DNA from: Gaertneriomyces semiglobifer
Taxonomy: Eukaryota > Chytridiomycota > Chytridiomycetes > Spizellomycetales > Spizellomycetaceae
Assembly: GCA_025558075.1 (NCBI GenBank)
Contig: JAHLKF010000002.1
Coordinates: 62,001 to 126,000 of the forward strand
Length of the DNA: 64,000 bases
Direction of reading: 5' to 3'
The notes beneath the pieces are model-generated. The model made no database searches. It had not been told where the DNA came from and saw only the letters and a list, made by a program, of their open reading frames with translations. Each line of letters begins with the position of its first letter. Within the stretch, counting starts at the first letter, position 1. Positions 23,315-37,877 of this stretch are shown here, piece by piece. The translations under genes were made by a program, and so were the position numbers.

Positions 23315-25441
<2,127 letters not shown>

Positions 25442-26134
25442 TTTGAAGGCTCTTATCCGTCGCGATCGAGGTCCCAACAACAGTGCTCCGACGTGTATGG
25501 AAACGTCAACCAGGCGTGCTTTCAAACTCTTCTGCCACGCGCGTTCAACCTGGGCGCCGTCCGACGAAACCCGACCAAACAAGACCGAGCCCTTTCTCCC
25601 ACAAAATGCTTTTACGTTTAAACTTCCGCAGCCAATGAATGAACTTAGTGGACCTGTGTACCGTCCTCGTATATAACCGATGTGGAGATTGCCGCCAAAT
25701 AAAACAGTCGCCGAAAGCCAACGCTGATGACGCCGCGCCGGGTCTGTTGGTCACGTGCATTGGATGAGGTAAGCACAGCAGCGCGCACTCCGCTTGAGAC
25801 TAAATAACCGTTGAACATAATAACGCTGGCCTCTGGCGGGAGAGGGGGAAACTATTGATTGGAGCTCATGTTGTAGCTCGCATGCAGGTGGGAACATGCC
25901 CATCATGGCCGCAATGCCAATAACCCTGTGCCAAGAGTCAAATGCGCCCGCCTTTGCAACTCGCACAGCGCGTCACTGGTTTTCCGCGGTCAAAGCATTC
26001 TTGGCGTTACAATGTTTTATTTGACATACACAATAAATACCACTGAGGACTGATCCCGCTATTGCTCTTTTATTCTTTTCTGGAGTCTGACCTCTTTGCC
26101 GACCATTAACTTGTATTCCAAGTCTACAGACGAG
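25442..26134. other. Divergent intergenic promoter region
   Basis: This 693-bp spacer between calcineurin A and the F-box gene contains only short open frames on both strands without recognisable similarity. No clear core promoter motif was found. Confidence 0.45.
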
Positions 26135-27256
26135 ATGAGTGTTGAACAGGGTGGCACTTCCAGAGGTGAGCGAAATATGCATTCACTTTACGGTCATTTG
26201 CGACCAAGATTCGAGATAGCCTCTTCCCACAGCACGCTGCTTCATCACGAGCCTGCCCCAAGAAATATCGGTCCACATTGTGAAATACCTGTCCTGTCGA
26301 GACGTCGGGAGACTAGCTCATGTAAGGGGCCCAGTTCTGCTTGTTTCGGAACCGTCTTACCGTTTGGTCTCTAACGTAAAGAGTTTTCTCGTGCTTGTAG
26401 GCTAACCGCTACTTTGCCACTATCTGCCGAGACGATTACCTGTGGAATCTCCTGACCTTGCGACGTTTTGGAGCCACGGCGGCATCCAAGGCCACGGAAC
26501 ATGGACATCTCGAACTCTACAAGAACTTATCACAATACGCACTTCGATTACCTGCCGATCAATTAGGCATTGTATGGCTAGACGGGCATTACTGGAAATT
26601 GTCCGACGATGATACTGCGGAAACCGGACGTGTGGCAGAGCTACGCTCGGTATGCTTTTTCGATGTACGAGGGCGGTTACCAGGAGTTCCTCGCGGACGC
26701 TATAGGCCCTTCTTTCGTCTACAATTCCTAGGCGGCAGGTCGCAGGGTATGAAGAACGTTATCTGCAAGGCTGCTTGCGTGCATGCGGTAGGCGAAATTG
26801 TGATTTGGTCCAATGTTTTTCCATGCGCTAATTTGATGGCACTGTCGGTAGGATGCGCAGCTCCATGAATCCGCTTCTTCTGAACGCGAGATCGGGAACG
26901 TCGCAACTAGTAACATCCGTCCCAGTTACCCGACGTTCCTCGGTACGCTTCCGTCAGGAGCTGGTGACTGGTTCAATTTCTACCTACCGGAACTAAATGT
27001 TGGAGACTGGCCGGGTGCACCAGAATACCTAGATGTCGAGTTCACGGCGATAGACCATTCAAACTCTTGGAAGTTTGGTATGAAGATTGATTATATCGGT
27101 TTGGAGAGAATCCGAGACACCCCAACGGAAACACCTGTGACAGAACCATCGTCGACTGATGGACTCGGTAACGAGGTAGAAGGAGGGAGCGAGCCGGTAG
27201 ATAGCCGAGCAGGGTTTGGGTTAGAAGCGATCCGCCGGGGCCTGCGTCTGGGTTAA
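26135..27256 (+). CDS. F-box protein with PP2-like (phloem protein 2) domain
   Basis: Predicted exons 26135-26165, 26233-26321, 26401-26746, 26792-26814, 26861-27256; 294 aa. The F-box is assembled across two introns: SLPQEISVHIVKYLSCRDVGRLAH then ANRYFATICRDDYLWNLL. The PP2-like part reads HYWKLSDDD, GRVAELRSVCFFDVRG, FPGVP-type GRLPGVPRGRYRPFFRL, then GDWFNFYLPELNVGDW and WKFGMKIDYIGLERI. F-box proteins recruit substrates to SCF ubiquitin ligases; PP2 domains in plants bind glycans. The middle of the model (the 23-nt exon and its neighbours) is uncertain because two alternative donors exist, but the flanking domains are clear and the total closes in frame. Confidence 0.7.
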
Positions 27257-27616
27257 CTTCTGTCACCCTAATTTCTGCTCATTTGCAGCGTATCATCACT
27301 TGTTTTGGCAACGATGTAGCCATGTCCGTATGTCGCTTTAGGCTCTGTGCATATTTGGAATGTAGTTTTTAGTATCATTTTGTAATAAATGTTGATTAGT
27401 GCCGTGTCGTCGTCGGCTGCGTGCTCAAATTGCTTGGTCCGAGCGCGCGCGCTTTTAACTTGGTTCTACATATACAGACCGACAAGCCACTCACTTCCCC
27501 GAAGACAAAAACAACGGCACCCACTGGCGCTCCTCAGCAATGCACGCCCCTCTTGATCTTACGCATAGAACCGTGTGGGTAGGTGACTGACCAACTTGAG
27601 ACCGCGCACTACCATA
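27257..27616. other. Intergenic spacer
   Basis: These 360 bp between two plus-strand genes contain 3' flanking sequence and a GCGCGCGCGC run near 27444. Nothing else was recognised. Confidence 0.4.
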
Positions 27617-28798
27617 ATGACTGGCGAGCACTTTATTCGCAATGGGCTTCCTCCGGATGCTCCCGAAGTTCCCGACGATGAAGACTCAATATTGCAACCC
27701 ACTGCTCATACCACGAGCGGCGAAGCGTCACTGAATAACGACATGGAAGAAGATGACGACGACGCGACGGGTTCTTTAGAAACCATATCATTACCGCAAT
27801 CGACCCAACTGGATGAAGCTGCGACTGGAGCAGACATGTCATCCGAATTGGGTGTTGAGAATGATGATGAGAACGGCACTAATGAAGACGACCAAAGCGT
27901 GGACGAAAGTATTTTACAACGATATCTAAATAGACGAATAGAAGTCGCTGGCGATGATGATGACGATGCCAGTAGTTTAGGTGGTAGTGTCATTGCCAAA
28001 CGAGGTAAAGCCAGAACACCGGCAAAGAAGGGTGTCAAAAGGAAGGCTTCAAAAGGCAAGGCTGTACCAAAGAAGAAGAAAGGGAAAACTGTGGCATCTG
28101 ACACAGCTGGGGCGCCCGTGGATGCTGAAGAAGGGAACGACAGTGATTCATCGCTGGGATCCGAAGGACCGACGCCCAGTAAGCGCATGACTGCAAGACA
28201 ACTTGCCAAGCTCCATGGGGGCATAGAACTTGGTGAAATGGATTTAGAACTAGCCGATGGTGAGTTGCATCTACTTCCGCAAGTGGAGGAACGTTCACCG
28301 CGATATTAATCGTTCATTTTGGTAGAGAGACCATCGAAGCGGAAGCAGTATACAGCCGAAGAAATCGCACTTCGCAAGTCGGAGAATGCACGACGCCGCA
28401 AGCATCAGGCAGATACTCGGGCGGAGGAGGCAAAGATTAACACCATCAATAAACTCCTGCGGAAACAAGCAACAAAAAAGCGTGCGAAAGAAGAGGTTAG
28501 ACCTTTGTTATGATACTTGTCGCAACGCATAGTAACATGATGGACATAGGACCCGCGCGACGAACCCCCGCCGGAACCGACGAAGCTCCGTTACGTTCAA
28601 AGGGCGGATGGCCACAGCCTCTCGGTTCCAGAAACACAGGTTTCCATATTACCACCGCCGCAGAAGGCTTCTTATCCAGAAGCGCGGATTTGTGCCGTTG
28701 ACGGATGTGGGAAACCAAAGAAATACAGGAGTATCACTGCGGGAGTGGATGTCTGCGGCATGGATCACTGGAAGCTGGTGGAAGCGCGCATGGTATGA
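27617..28798 (+). CDS. INO80B: INO80 complex subunit B (PAPA-1 domain, zinc-finger HIT)
   Basis: Three exons: 27617-28282, 28328-28495, 28550-28798; 360 aa. The N-terminal half is acidic (Asp/Glu runs) then very basic (RKASKGKAVPKKKKGK). The PAPA-1-like core is MTARQLAKLHGG, then RPSKRKQYTAEEIALRKSEN with a long basic helix RRRKHQADTRAEEAKINTIN. The C-terminus is a zinc-finger HIT-type module with Cys at CAVDGCGKPKKYRS, VCGMDHW. Yeast Ies2 and metazoan INO80B share this layout and help regulate the INO80 nucleosome-remodelling ATPase in the nucleus. Intron 1 is only 45 nt and uses a GTAGAG acceptor chosen to keep phase; the other junctions are straightforward. Confidence 0.85.
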
Positions 28799-28934
28799 AC
28801 ACCTTCGCTGATGCATGCCCATCGCACATCATGATCCCTTGGGGACCAGTGGTTCATAACAGCTTGGGTATTGACAATCTAAAGCGTCTTATTTACATCG
28901 ACATTCGACAAAGTATCCTTACTCATTCACGGCC

Positions 28935-30707
28935 TCAAAAAGGACGCGGTCGTGGCGGGTACCACACGGAGAAGCCCGTTGGCGCTGGTGGAATATTTTC
29001 AGGATCAACCACGAATGCTGTCGCCATACCTTCCATCATATGCTACAGCATAAAAAAGTCAGTTCACCTGGGCATGTCTAAAAAGTCCACCGTCCCTCGA
29101 TACTTACGAAAGTGATATGACAATGAAAGATCCATATTCCTGGGTTGTCCGCGATGAATCGAATCCTTCTCCAACCACACACTTCACCCTGGGGTATCGG
29201 AGTTTGATGGTGTGCACCTGTGTATGGATACACGGTAGCTGTATCGCGAAGGATGGCATGTGGCGACGGTTCGGGAGAGGATTTTGGATCGTAAGCGCCA
29301 GGACCACCGCCGAGATCCCAGAACTGATACCCTGTAGTAGAATGATAGTTAGTGAATTACGCTTGACTGCATGGACGTAGCATTTAGTGTACCATGTAAG
29401 TGAAAAGGATGTTCTTCACATATCCCGGCAGGTCCTGCTACCAATTGCAATACCACGTCTACTACTTCTTGTCCTCGGATTGTTTGGGGCCGTGATTGTT
29501 GATCTATCCACGGTAGCGTGCCGTCATAGTGACTTGTGAGCAAAGGCTTATGCGGAAGCGCATAGGAGATGTTTCCCATTGTCCATAACAAAAACGTGCC
29601 TCGTGGTGTTGGCATATACTTTTGAGCAATGGTATACGTCAATGTGGTGGTCGCCTCGGGTATTGGGGTTTTAGCTGCTAACGGGACCAGTACGTCTTCC
29701 ATCCAGCTGGGAGCTCCAATAACAGTTGCGTTTACTACAGGCGGAGGAACTCCCATTTCAGTGCTTCCTGATGTGGAATATCGCAACACGCCGTGCCCAT
29801 TGGCCGGACCGTTTGGTCGCCACATAACTCTCGTAAGAAACCAATAGTCTTTTGGCTCCTGATTCATCGTAATAAGCACTGAATATCTCTGACCAGCATT
29901 GATTTCCAGATGATCCACATTCACCGGCTTAATCAGCGTACCGTCGGCTTCAATGACCGTCATATTATGGCCAGATATTTCAAACCGGAAGAAGCTCAAC
30001 GTCGCAGCATTAATGATGCGAAATCTGTACGTTTTCCTCGGATCAACCGTGATGATCTCATACCGTTGGCGGTTGCTTGATGGATCCGTACAATTCTCAT
30101 GAGTTGTAATCCCGTTTGTGAGGATGGAATCCGGGTCGCCAAGCCATATGTTATTCCTGAAGCCTGCCTGTTGACGCTCAGACGTCTCATGCCAGAAGTC
30201 GCTGAGCATGAGTGTTCGCTCCTCGTCATAATGAAACTGCTCTTTGTCAATCGGATCATGGATGACCAGGGGGCCAAAAATGGTGGTATCTAGCAAATCT
30301 TGATGGGCATGGTAGAAATAGGTCCCAACGTGTCCATCGACCGAGAAGGTCGTGGTCATCTGCTCACCAGGGGGTATAGGGGTCTGCGTAATATGCGACG
30401 CACCATCGTAGAAAGGTGTTCCTCGTTGAGATATGCCATGAAAGTGGATGGTCAATGATTCCGCTGCAAGTTTATTCCGAATCGTAACCTGCACATTGTC
30501 GCCTTTGTTCAGTTCAATAGTCGGTCCTGGATACTGGCCGTTGATGTATCGGATGGTTTTGTTGAAGCAATCTTGTGATCCAATGCCTTCCGTGATGTTT
30601 AGTTCGAATTTCTTGACGTCGAGACCATCTCGATGGAGTGTGGGAGCGCATGCTGCTATCGTCCACAAAACGACCCAAATGTAGTTGGTTATGAGAACAT
30701 GGAGCAT
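28935..30707 (-). CDS. Secreted multicopper oxidase (laccase/ascorbate oxidase type)
   Basis: Three exons: 30707-29393, 29331-29108, 29042-28935; 548 aa. An N-terminal hydrophobic signal sequence is present (ITNYIWVVLWTIAACA). All four copper motifs are visible: HFHG in LTIHFHGISQ, YFYHAHQ, HPFHLHGYQFWDLGGG and the intron-split HCHITF/HMMEGM. Intron 1 falls within the HLHG motif and intron 2 within the fourth motif, so the unspliced frame looks truncated, but both splices restore it. Several N-glycosylation sequons fit secretion. It should oxidise phenolics, ascorbate or metals extracellularly while reducing O2 to water; substrate cannot be assigned. A C-terminal Pro/Arg tail (YPPRPRPF) ends it. 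The gene is convergent with INO80B (136 bp apart). Confidence 0.9.
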
Positions 30708-31680
30708 CTCTGTCTACGATTGAGTACAGTGGAGTCAACCTGTATTTACATACTGTGGATTGTTCTGTTCAGCCTCTTAGTCACCATGCTTCGCATGCTG
30801 CTGGAAGTAGACACGACGAGGACGCAAGACCTATAACCAGAAACGTTCCCTACTGGCGGGTGAACTATCCAACACTAAAACTGGCAAACGTATATTCCTT
30901 TTCGTCCTTCCAAAGTGATTTCTCCAAAAGTTATGCGCTCGCTGGGTCCGACGCTGTAAACGCATTGGTGTGACACTTCCCACTGACATGGTCAGGCACC
31001 CCAACATTGCCTCTTCCCAATGACCACTTGCCTTTCATTAGGGTGCCAGCTTCCTGCCAATGCTTCAAACCATAAGCCGCGGTTTCCGTTCTGGGCCAAA
31101 GCCACTGCATGGGGGAGCGGATCCCCATCTCGATCCTCAACCAAAGCATTCACAACTGACTGCGATTCCTCACACTTCCAGTGAGCCGCAGGGTGTTTCC
31201 AGTTCTTGGATAACAACCATGGAGGCCTCATTTACGGGAATACAAGACGCCACTGATTCGCCAGGGTCCACGGCGTCGAAAAAGTCAAAAAATTGGGTGC
31301 GAATTAGCTCGCAGCTGCGCACAAAAAAAGGAACACCTCTGGTCGTCGGGGTAGCGCACGGACAGCGAAACCGTTTGCGACAAAAGGGCGAGTGTGCAGA
31401 TCATGGCAGTCATGGCTGTAATGCAGAAGATTCGCAGTAACGCAGGAGAATTCGCATACCCATTTCCCCCCTCTTATCAGCAGTTCCAGCTTAATTGAAG
31501 GGACAGTTTACTGAAAGGCTGCCAACTAGGCATTTCGACGTCATTACGTTTACTTCCTGTCCCCGCGAGCAACCGCACTACCGTTGACATTTCAATTGAG
31601 AGCCAACCCCATAGCAAGTTTCTCTCCACAACAAGTGGTCAAGCAACAACAACTGGTGCACGGTCGACCACAAACCCATT
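30708..31680. other. Unassigned 1-kb region
   Basis: No confident gene. A plus-strand frame (31060-31440) and overlapping minus-strand frames (31231-30931) exist. On the minus strand a short frame near 31412 starts with a secretory-signal-like MTAMICTLALL, and another frame is open from about 31405 to 31163, yet I found no splice that joins them with phase. Multicopper-oxidase and PH-gene promoters must lie here. Confidence 0.35.
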
Positions 31681-32936
31681 ATGACAGTGACATCTGCAAG
31701 CCTGCCTTCTGGGCATAGATACTTTCACGGGACCCTCGTTCAGCGGCGCTTGGGAACGAAAGCTCGTCGCCACGTCGTCATCTGTAGCCCCCGAACCACC
31801 GCAGACGTAGCTGTCCTGCAAGATCTGTTAAAGTCCCATGTACTACAGCAACTCCGAAACAGCAACAGCATCGACGCCCTCGATAAGGCTAACGAGAAAG
31901 AGGATTTCATTGTCCTTGGCCACTTGGCCGCGGCCGCCATGGCGGGTATGTGCCACTGTTCAACCCTACAGATACTTCTTAGCTTCGACAACTAAACGCT
32001 CATATCCTTGCAGAATCTTCGCTAATGATTATCGGCACTGGCGCCCGGACCTTTCTCCACTTTGGCTCTGTCGAGGCGATTCACGATGAGCAAGACCATG
32101 CAACCGCCTGCACACTGTCGCTCCTCACAGCTACCAAAGAGTACAAGTTTTACGCCGACACGTCCACAGACTACACCATGTGGATGCTCGGGATGCGTGA
32201 AGCCTTTCGTACCCGCAACACCGCCGAAACAGTGATCGGCCGCAACTCCACCACATTGTCTCGTACCTCCACCGCACTTCCGCGCACGTCGTTTGATCGG
32301 TTCAGTGGTAACCATCGAGTCAATCCCACCCGCACATTCAGTATGGACTCTTTAAATATGAGCGCTGGCGCCATGTCCGATACTGAACACTATAAACCAC
32401 CGGTCCCTGCAAAGATCGACACCGGGGTAGATCGTCGGTTTGAGGATTCATCAGATGTAGAGTCACCTGGAGTGACTGATAGTCTCGCGCGAAAGTTTAC
32501 CAATCTTTGGAAAGGTGGACCGGCCAGGAATTCTCGGCAGCAAGCGCCCGATCGTCCGTCTCGGGGATCTAGTGTCGACGACGCCCCGAGCGAGGGCAGA
32601 TCACGTAGTCTCACCCGGTTCTTCCGCCGGTCGTCGTCAAACTTGGCGGGTCATGACGATGAGGATGACGTTGGCGAACGTGGCCGCTCTGCCACTCGCG
32701 CACGATCCAGAAGCAAATCTCGCAGTCGCAGTCGAAGCAGTAGTCTGACACGATTGTTTACGTTGGTCCCCACTATTCGCATGCCCAGAAGTCAATCGTT
32801 GGCAAGCATGTTTCGTAAAGCTGCCAAGGACGAGCAGCCCGGCCCAAAGGCGACTCCACAGTCGTGGCAGCAGAAGGCAGATCTCAACAAGGATCGACGC
32901 AGGGTGCGGATGGCCGTGAACGAGGACGACGACTAG
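31681..32936 (+). CDS. PH-like domain protein with RS-rich tail
   Basis: Two exons: 31681-31945 and 32014-32936; 395 aa. The first 150 residues look like a pleckstrin-homology fold: HRYFHGTLVQRRLGTKARRH at the first strands, a beta core around SLMIIGTGARTFLHFGSVEA, and the closing helix DYTMWMLGMREAF. The intron sits inside this domain in phase 1. The remainder is Ser/Thr/Arg-rich and disordered, with SRSLTRFFRR and an alternating RS stretch (RARSRSKSRSRSRSSS) near residues 315-335, typical of heavily phosphorylated or RNA-linked tails. The repeated pattern SxxLTRxF occurs twice. A membrane or cortex adaptor role is inferred; there is no orthologue I can name. Confidence 0.7.
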
Positions 32937-33110
32937 TTTGGGTGGGAGAAAACGAACCATTTTATGTACATTGCTTTTCAAACAAATAATAAATTAATCG
33001 TACTATGTAGTAGGTAGCTAGCTAATGGTTGTAGGATAATAAGAATAGTCAAGTGTATGCTTCGTCTTCCTGCACATTGAGATCCCAAACAGGCTCCAGA
33101 AGACTCGAAC

Positions 33111-36100
33111 TCATCCTCGGATTTTGTACAAGCCTCCTAAGCCTATTTCCAGTATTCTGTTTCCTACCAGATGGCCTAGCACATCTCGCAAATCCTCTTC
33201 TTTGCTCTCATGGTAGTGATGGCGCGAGGCCAAGATCTCAACTAATTGCCGGAACGTCTTTGGTCCCATGGATCTCACAATGGATAGAATCAAAGGCTGA
33301 TACGTATTTCGAAACTCCAAAGCTTCGCGCTCCCGTTGAGCAGCGGGGTCAACGGTCGGTAAGGGTGCGGATGTCATTCGGCCTGATGAAAAATTTTAGC
33401 ATGTTGCAACAAGAGAGGCCGATTATCACCCAACGGGCGGAGCTTACCGTTCTTCTGAGTACCCAATTCGTCCTCCCGCTCGACCACATCCCAACAGTCC
33501 TGATTAACTTCTTTCAGAACGCCATTTGACATCCAAAAGTGAGCGGAGTCCCTGATCTTGGGAAGTAGGGTCGCTGGTGACTCGGTAGATTGCAAGAGGT
33601 CTACTAAGTGTGATAGAGTGGTCGGTCCTACATTAGGGGAGACGTCAGAAGGAGTTTCTGAAGGTACTTTCATCGCCATCTCGTACCGTCAGAAAAGTGG
33701 TATATAACGCTCGCCTGTAGCTCCGTACACTGGAACTCTAAGACGCGGTCTTCGAGCTCAATTTCTATTTCCACGACACCTGCATCTGTCTTCCAGTCAA
33801 GCACACGATTGGGCTTCTGCTCCTTGAAAGCCCTGGCGTACTGCCCTTTCGCTCTACAAATGCGCTCAAAATCAGCAACCATTGATCAGTTTGTAACAGG
33901 AATATAAACACGTACTTTTCAAAAGGTGTCGGAAGTTGATATGGTGTAGAATGCAGCTCTGGCCAGTAGAGGTACGAAAGGATAGTCGTGTGAAATGGCA
34001 CCTGTCAGTGGGAAGCAATTGGCTTAGTAATCCCATTTCTCACGACCCAATGGCCTCTTGAGATGCACTTACAACTTCGACAAGAGGTGTGGCAGTTGAC
34101 CCATGTGAATGAATCTGAGAGTCGATCCGCCGGGAGTCGGCCATGTCTTTAAGCATGATTTCACACTGATGAAAGCTAGTTTCTCCAAAGCGAGTCTTTA
34201 ACAACTCTATCTCCATGATTTTTTCGTCCGTTTCATAGTCCGGTTTTTTCAATAAAGCTGCCGCAAGAACTTTGTGATACTCTCGCACAAACACCTCTTT
34301 CGTGTCAAAGATGCTGATAAGTCGAGTGATAATGTCCGCCGCCCGCTCTTGTTGACTGCCTACAGCGTCAATGGGCTCCGGCTCCCAAGTATCATAATCA
34401 CCACTCTCCTCTGTCACAGGTACCCCGTTCCGCATAACATCCGCCAGCTCGCCGTCTGGATCGAGAATTTTGGACATCACTTCTTTGATCGTGTCGTCAC
34501 GCCTCCGCAGGTACTCCTTTACAGGCTTGATGGTTCTCAAGAGCAAATTTGACGTGGGATCAAGTATGCGCAAACATTGTTCCGTTGCGATCATAATATT
34601 GACAATGTCCCCAGTACGCACGCCCGCGTGCAACACCCGGCTTTCCAGTGACGCCCGAAGAGTCTTAACAAGGTGGTCCCTCTGCAACGACGTGCTGAGT
34701 GACATTTTCAGATCTTGCATGACAATCTCAGCTGGTACTTCTTCAGCGGCCACGTCCCGGATGACATCAAAAAGCTCAGCTGTCCGCATGGAACAAAACT
34801 CAGCAAGGGTTAACACCCGCAATCGGGTGTGCCAGGTGGAGAGGGTCGTTTGGTCCTCGTGGGATGCGTCGAAGAACCGTGCGAGCCATTGATGAATAAT
34901 TTTTTCCTCCATCCACGCAAGACATGTTTCCAGCTGGGGTTCATCAAAAACGCCACGACATTCATTGATTCGCTGTTTGACATACTTCTTGGTCACATCC
35001 ATGAACTGTTCACTCAAATCATCATGCTGACCAATGCACCTCGCTGAAGAAGCGAACTGAGCCAGCCTCGAAAGCTGCGTTTCTGCATCCAGCATGCCCG
35101 GTTCCTCAATATCTTCAGAACATGAGGTTGAGGAATAAGAAATGGGTTCCGCCGTCAAACAAGGTGCCTACCATCTTCCATTGACTCCTTGTGTGATAGC
35201 AGAAACGTCCAGTCCAGGAACCGACCGAGGACATCTTTCCAGGTGCAGTCTCTGAGCTCTTCCGAGAGAAAAAGCGAATCCAACGTTCTTCGTATGTATC
35301 CATGAAGTATTTTGCGAAGTTGTATCCGGACTCGTTGATCTCTACCACAAACAAACCATTGTCAGTGAGGGCGGGTATAAGCCGAACTTCGTATCACAAC
35401 GCACCCGTTGAGAAAGAGATCGACTCCGAGGTTGTAATGTTGTATTCGTTGTGTCAAAGTATCAAAGATTCCTGGAATATGCCGTGCGCACCAATGAATG
35501 AATGACACGTCGTCCACACCGTTTCTGGCGGCTTGCTACGCTAGGCACAGTTATAACATGTAAATCGCACCATCCCGCAAAGCAACTTACCCGTAGATCC
35601 TTCAGAAACCGGGGTAGCTCAGCAACAGCTGCCGTCTCGTCAGGCAAGTCACCGATAACTTGCTTATGAAACTGCTCTTCCACTCTAGCTGTGGCGGAAA
35701 ATAAGGAATAAGGACAGAACCACTACATCCGTTCAAACCGCCAGCTTACGCACAGTAATAGTAACTCGCCAGCAGCGGATCATATCCCCGAGTGTGAATC
35801 AAGCCCTTAGATGCTTGAATGGTAGAGCCTATAGACGGTTCGACAATCAGCCCTTGTATCTACACTTTCACATTTCGAATATCGGCAACACCTCTTGATT
35901 CCAGACCAGTGACTTCCCACGTTTCTGTCGTATCATTGAGGAATTCGTCCACTGCCGCGCGCAGCTCAAGCAAAGCCTATCGGTTCAAAATGGCATCACC
36001 GTTAACACGGTACACCAATCAATGGATGGGATCCGCACACAAATACTCACATCAACCACATCCGACGGAGCTATACTGCTAAAATCCGCACACTGAAACG

Positions 36101-36251
36101 GTTCAATTGTCCGGGTTTGGCGTTTCGGTGTTTTATCGTCATGAAATCGTTGTCTGCTCGGTGCACCCGGAGTCTGAAAGATCGTTGGGGTACGATCTAC
36201 TTGCATGGGTGAGGCCGTGCGGCCCCGTTTCTTCGGTGGGTCAGTTAACAT
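33111..36251 (-). CDS. APC2: Anaphase-promoting complex subunit 2 (cullin)
   Basis: Eleven exons: 36251-36051, 35976-35866, 35805-35754, 35688-35591, 35535-35405, 35341-35172, 35112-34073, 34001-33916, 33853-33687, 33627-33448, 33382-33111; 835 aa, all in phase. APC2 is the cullin scaffold that pairs with RING subunit Apc11 to ubiquitinate securin and mitotic cyclins. Visible landmarks: RGYDPLLASYYY, VSFIHWCARHIPGIF, HGYIRRTLDSLFLSEEL, DLSEQFMDVTKKYV, GVFDEPQLETCLAWM, the cullin-homology FVREYHKVLAAALL and FGETSFHQCEIMLKDMADSRR, PYQLPTPFE, and a C-terminal winged helix (MGPKTFRQLVEIL ... GGLYKI). The length equals the family norm. The acceptor of the third exon (after GTGTAG) is the least certain junction. 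Confidence 0.92.
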
Positions 36252-36495
36252 TTTCAGGAGTCAACCAGTAAGGTGTTGCTGCCTCAGAGGGACGCACAAT
36301 GTGCAATCCGCCAGATGGTGCACTACGACGGAATCGTTGCCACTCGTCAGTATCTCCTAAAATGTTGAACAAGGTGCAAAGCCGAACTCACTTACGCGGT
36401 GCTAGCGATAACACAATTTAATACCGGTGACATTATATGTGAGAAATAACAAGCGACGTCGTAGGATATACATATGCTAACTACATTTACAATTT

Positions 36496-37877
36496 TCACT
36501 GATCAGAATCTGCAACCAACTCGAATTGCACTACAAAAAAGGTCGCACGACCGTCCTTTGACACAGCCAGGTATCTCAGCGGCTGGCCGTCCCAGTAAGA
36601 GACGAGATTCACGCTAAAGCCCGGGAGCGAAACTTTGAGATTCCCAATGTCCAAGTATTTGTTGTAAAAGTCAAAGCCATACACGTTGTCGGGAGTAAAC
36701 AGGAACTCTTTTCGATTGTACGGCTTCAAGAAGAATTTCTTAAACAAAAATGAGTTCCGCTGATCAATACATTGACAGCTAACGGGCGCCCGCGAAATAA
36801 AACCCACCTGACGATCTGGAGCCCGTACGTGCCTGAATCCCGTCGCCAACGAGGTAGTGTCTTCCTCAAGACTCGCTTCTCCACCAAACCTCCACGGTGG
36901 TAGCGCAAGCGGCCCGCGAATCTCCGCTTTAACGCTGTCCACACCCACCCCACTCTCAGACCGTGACGTCAGCTCATCATCCAGTCTCGGCATTCCCGCC
37001 ATCCCACCCCACCGATTCGTAGCCGGAGGCATAGCGGGCGGCACGCCATTTGCAATCGTATAACGTCCGCGGGTGGCCAACGCTCCACCTACATTCTCAC
37101 CAGCATGATCCAAACTGCCTCGCCAAGCGACATTCTTCCTCACACGTGTCCCTCCCAGATCCTCAAGTTCGGCACTTTTAGTAATATCTTTCTTGTCAGA
37201 ATACTTCCATGGTCGCCAGCCTTTCTTCTTCTGCTGCTGCGTCCCGCTGGACACTCGGGAAAGCTCGCCGGCCGTATCGGATCGCACCTGACCGGATACA
37301 GGTTGGACATTCATAATATTCATTGCGCATATGAGTGGGGACATTGTCCAAGGATGCTCGCAATGGAGGTCCACGTCCATAGCAGGGTCTATCCACTGAA
37401 AGAAACAAAGAACAAACAAAATACATCCGATATCAGCACGTTTCGTCCATTTTCCCACTCCCATACACACACAAAACTCGTGCATGGTTTCCCCTCCCAT
37501 GAAATTCAAACCCCTACCTTTGCAAACTTCACCGCAACATCCGTTCCAGGTGGCAACCTCAACCTCCTATCCAACACCACCCCAAACAACACCTCATCCC
37601 CATCCCACACATGCTTAAACCGTCCCTCCACTTGCACACTAAACTCCCTCTTCCGGCCCTTGAAATACGGGGTGGTTTTGATGATAGACTGGCCAGGAGG
37701 CGTTAATCCGCGAAACGTCCGAATTCGGACGGTTATTCGACCAGTGAAGAAGGGTGAATTGATCTCGACGGGGTGGTGGTCGTCGTTGGGGTTTATGAGT
37801 GTGAGGTCGTCTAGTGAAGGACCGACCCGGACACATAGACGAGTGGGTGGGTCGGAGTGAATCAGTGGGACGGACAT
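36496..37877 (-). CDS. DUF1769-family fungal protein
   Basis: Three exons: 37877-37518, 37395-36808, 36759-36496; 403 aa. The conserved PF08588-type region runs FFTGRITVRIRTF, PYFKGRKREFSVQVEGRFK, DEVLFGVVLDR, AKWIDPAMDVDLHCEHPW and SPLICAMN, resuming at the end with FTPDNVYGFDFYNKYLD, LPGFSVNLVSYWDGQPLRY and FFVVQFEL. Between them lies a Gly/Arg/Ser-rich linker of about 140 aa. The second intron (36807-36760) is a multiple of three and could be retained as 16 extra codons. The family is fungal, largely uncharacterised; the fold may be C2-like (inference). The first intron, 122 nt, is the longest I placed in the window. Confidence 0.8.

Noticed and set aside
29349..30707. Truncated, inactive laccase pseudogene
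   Set aside because: The frame stops after the third copper motif only if unspliced; two in-phase introns restore the fourth motif and a normal length.
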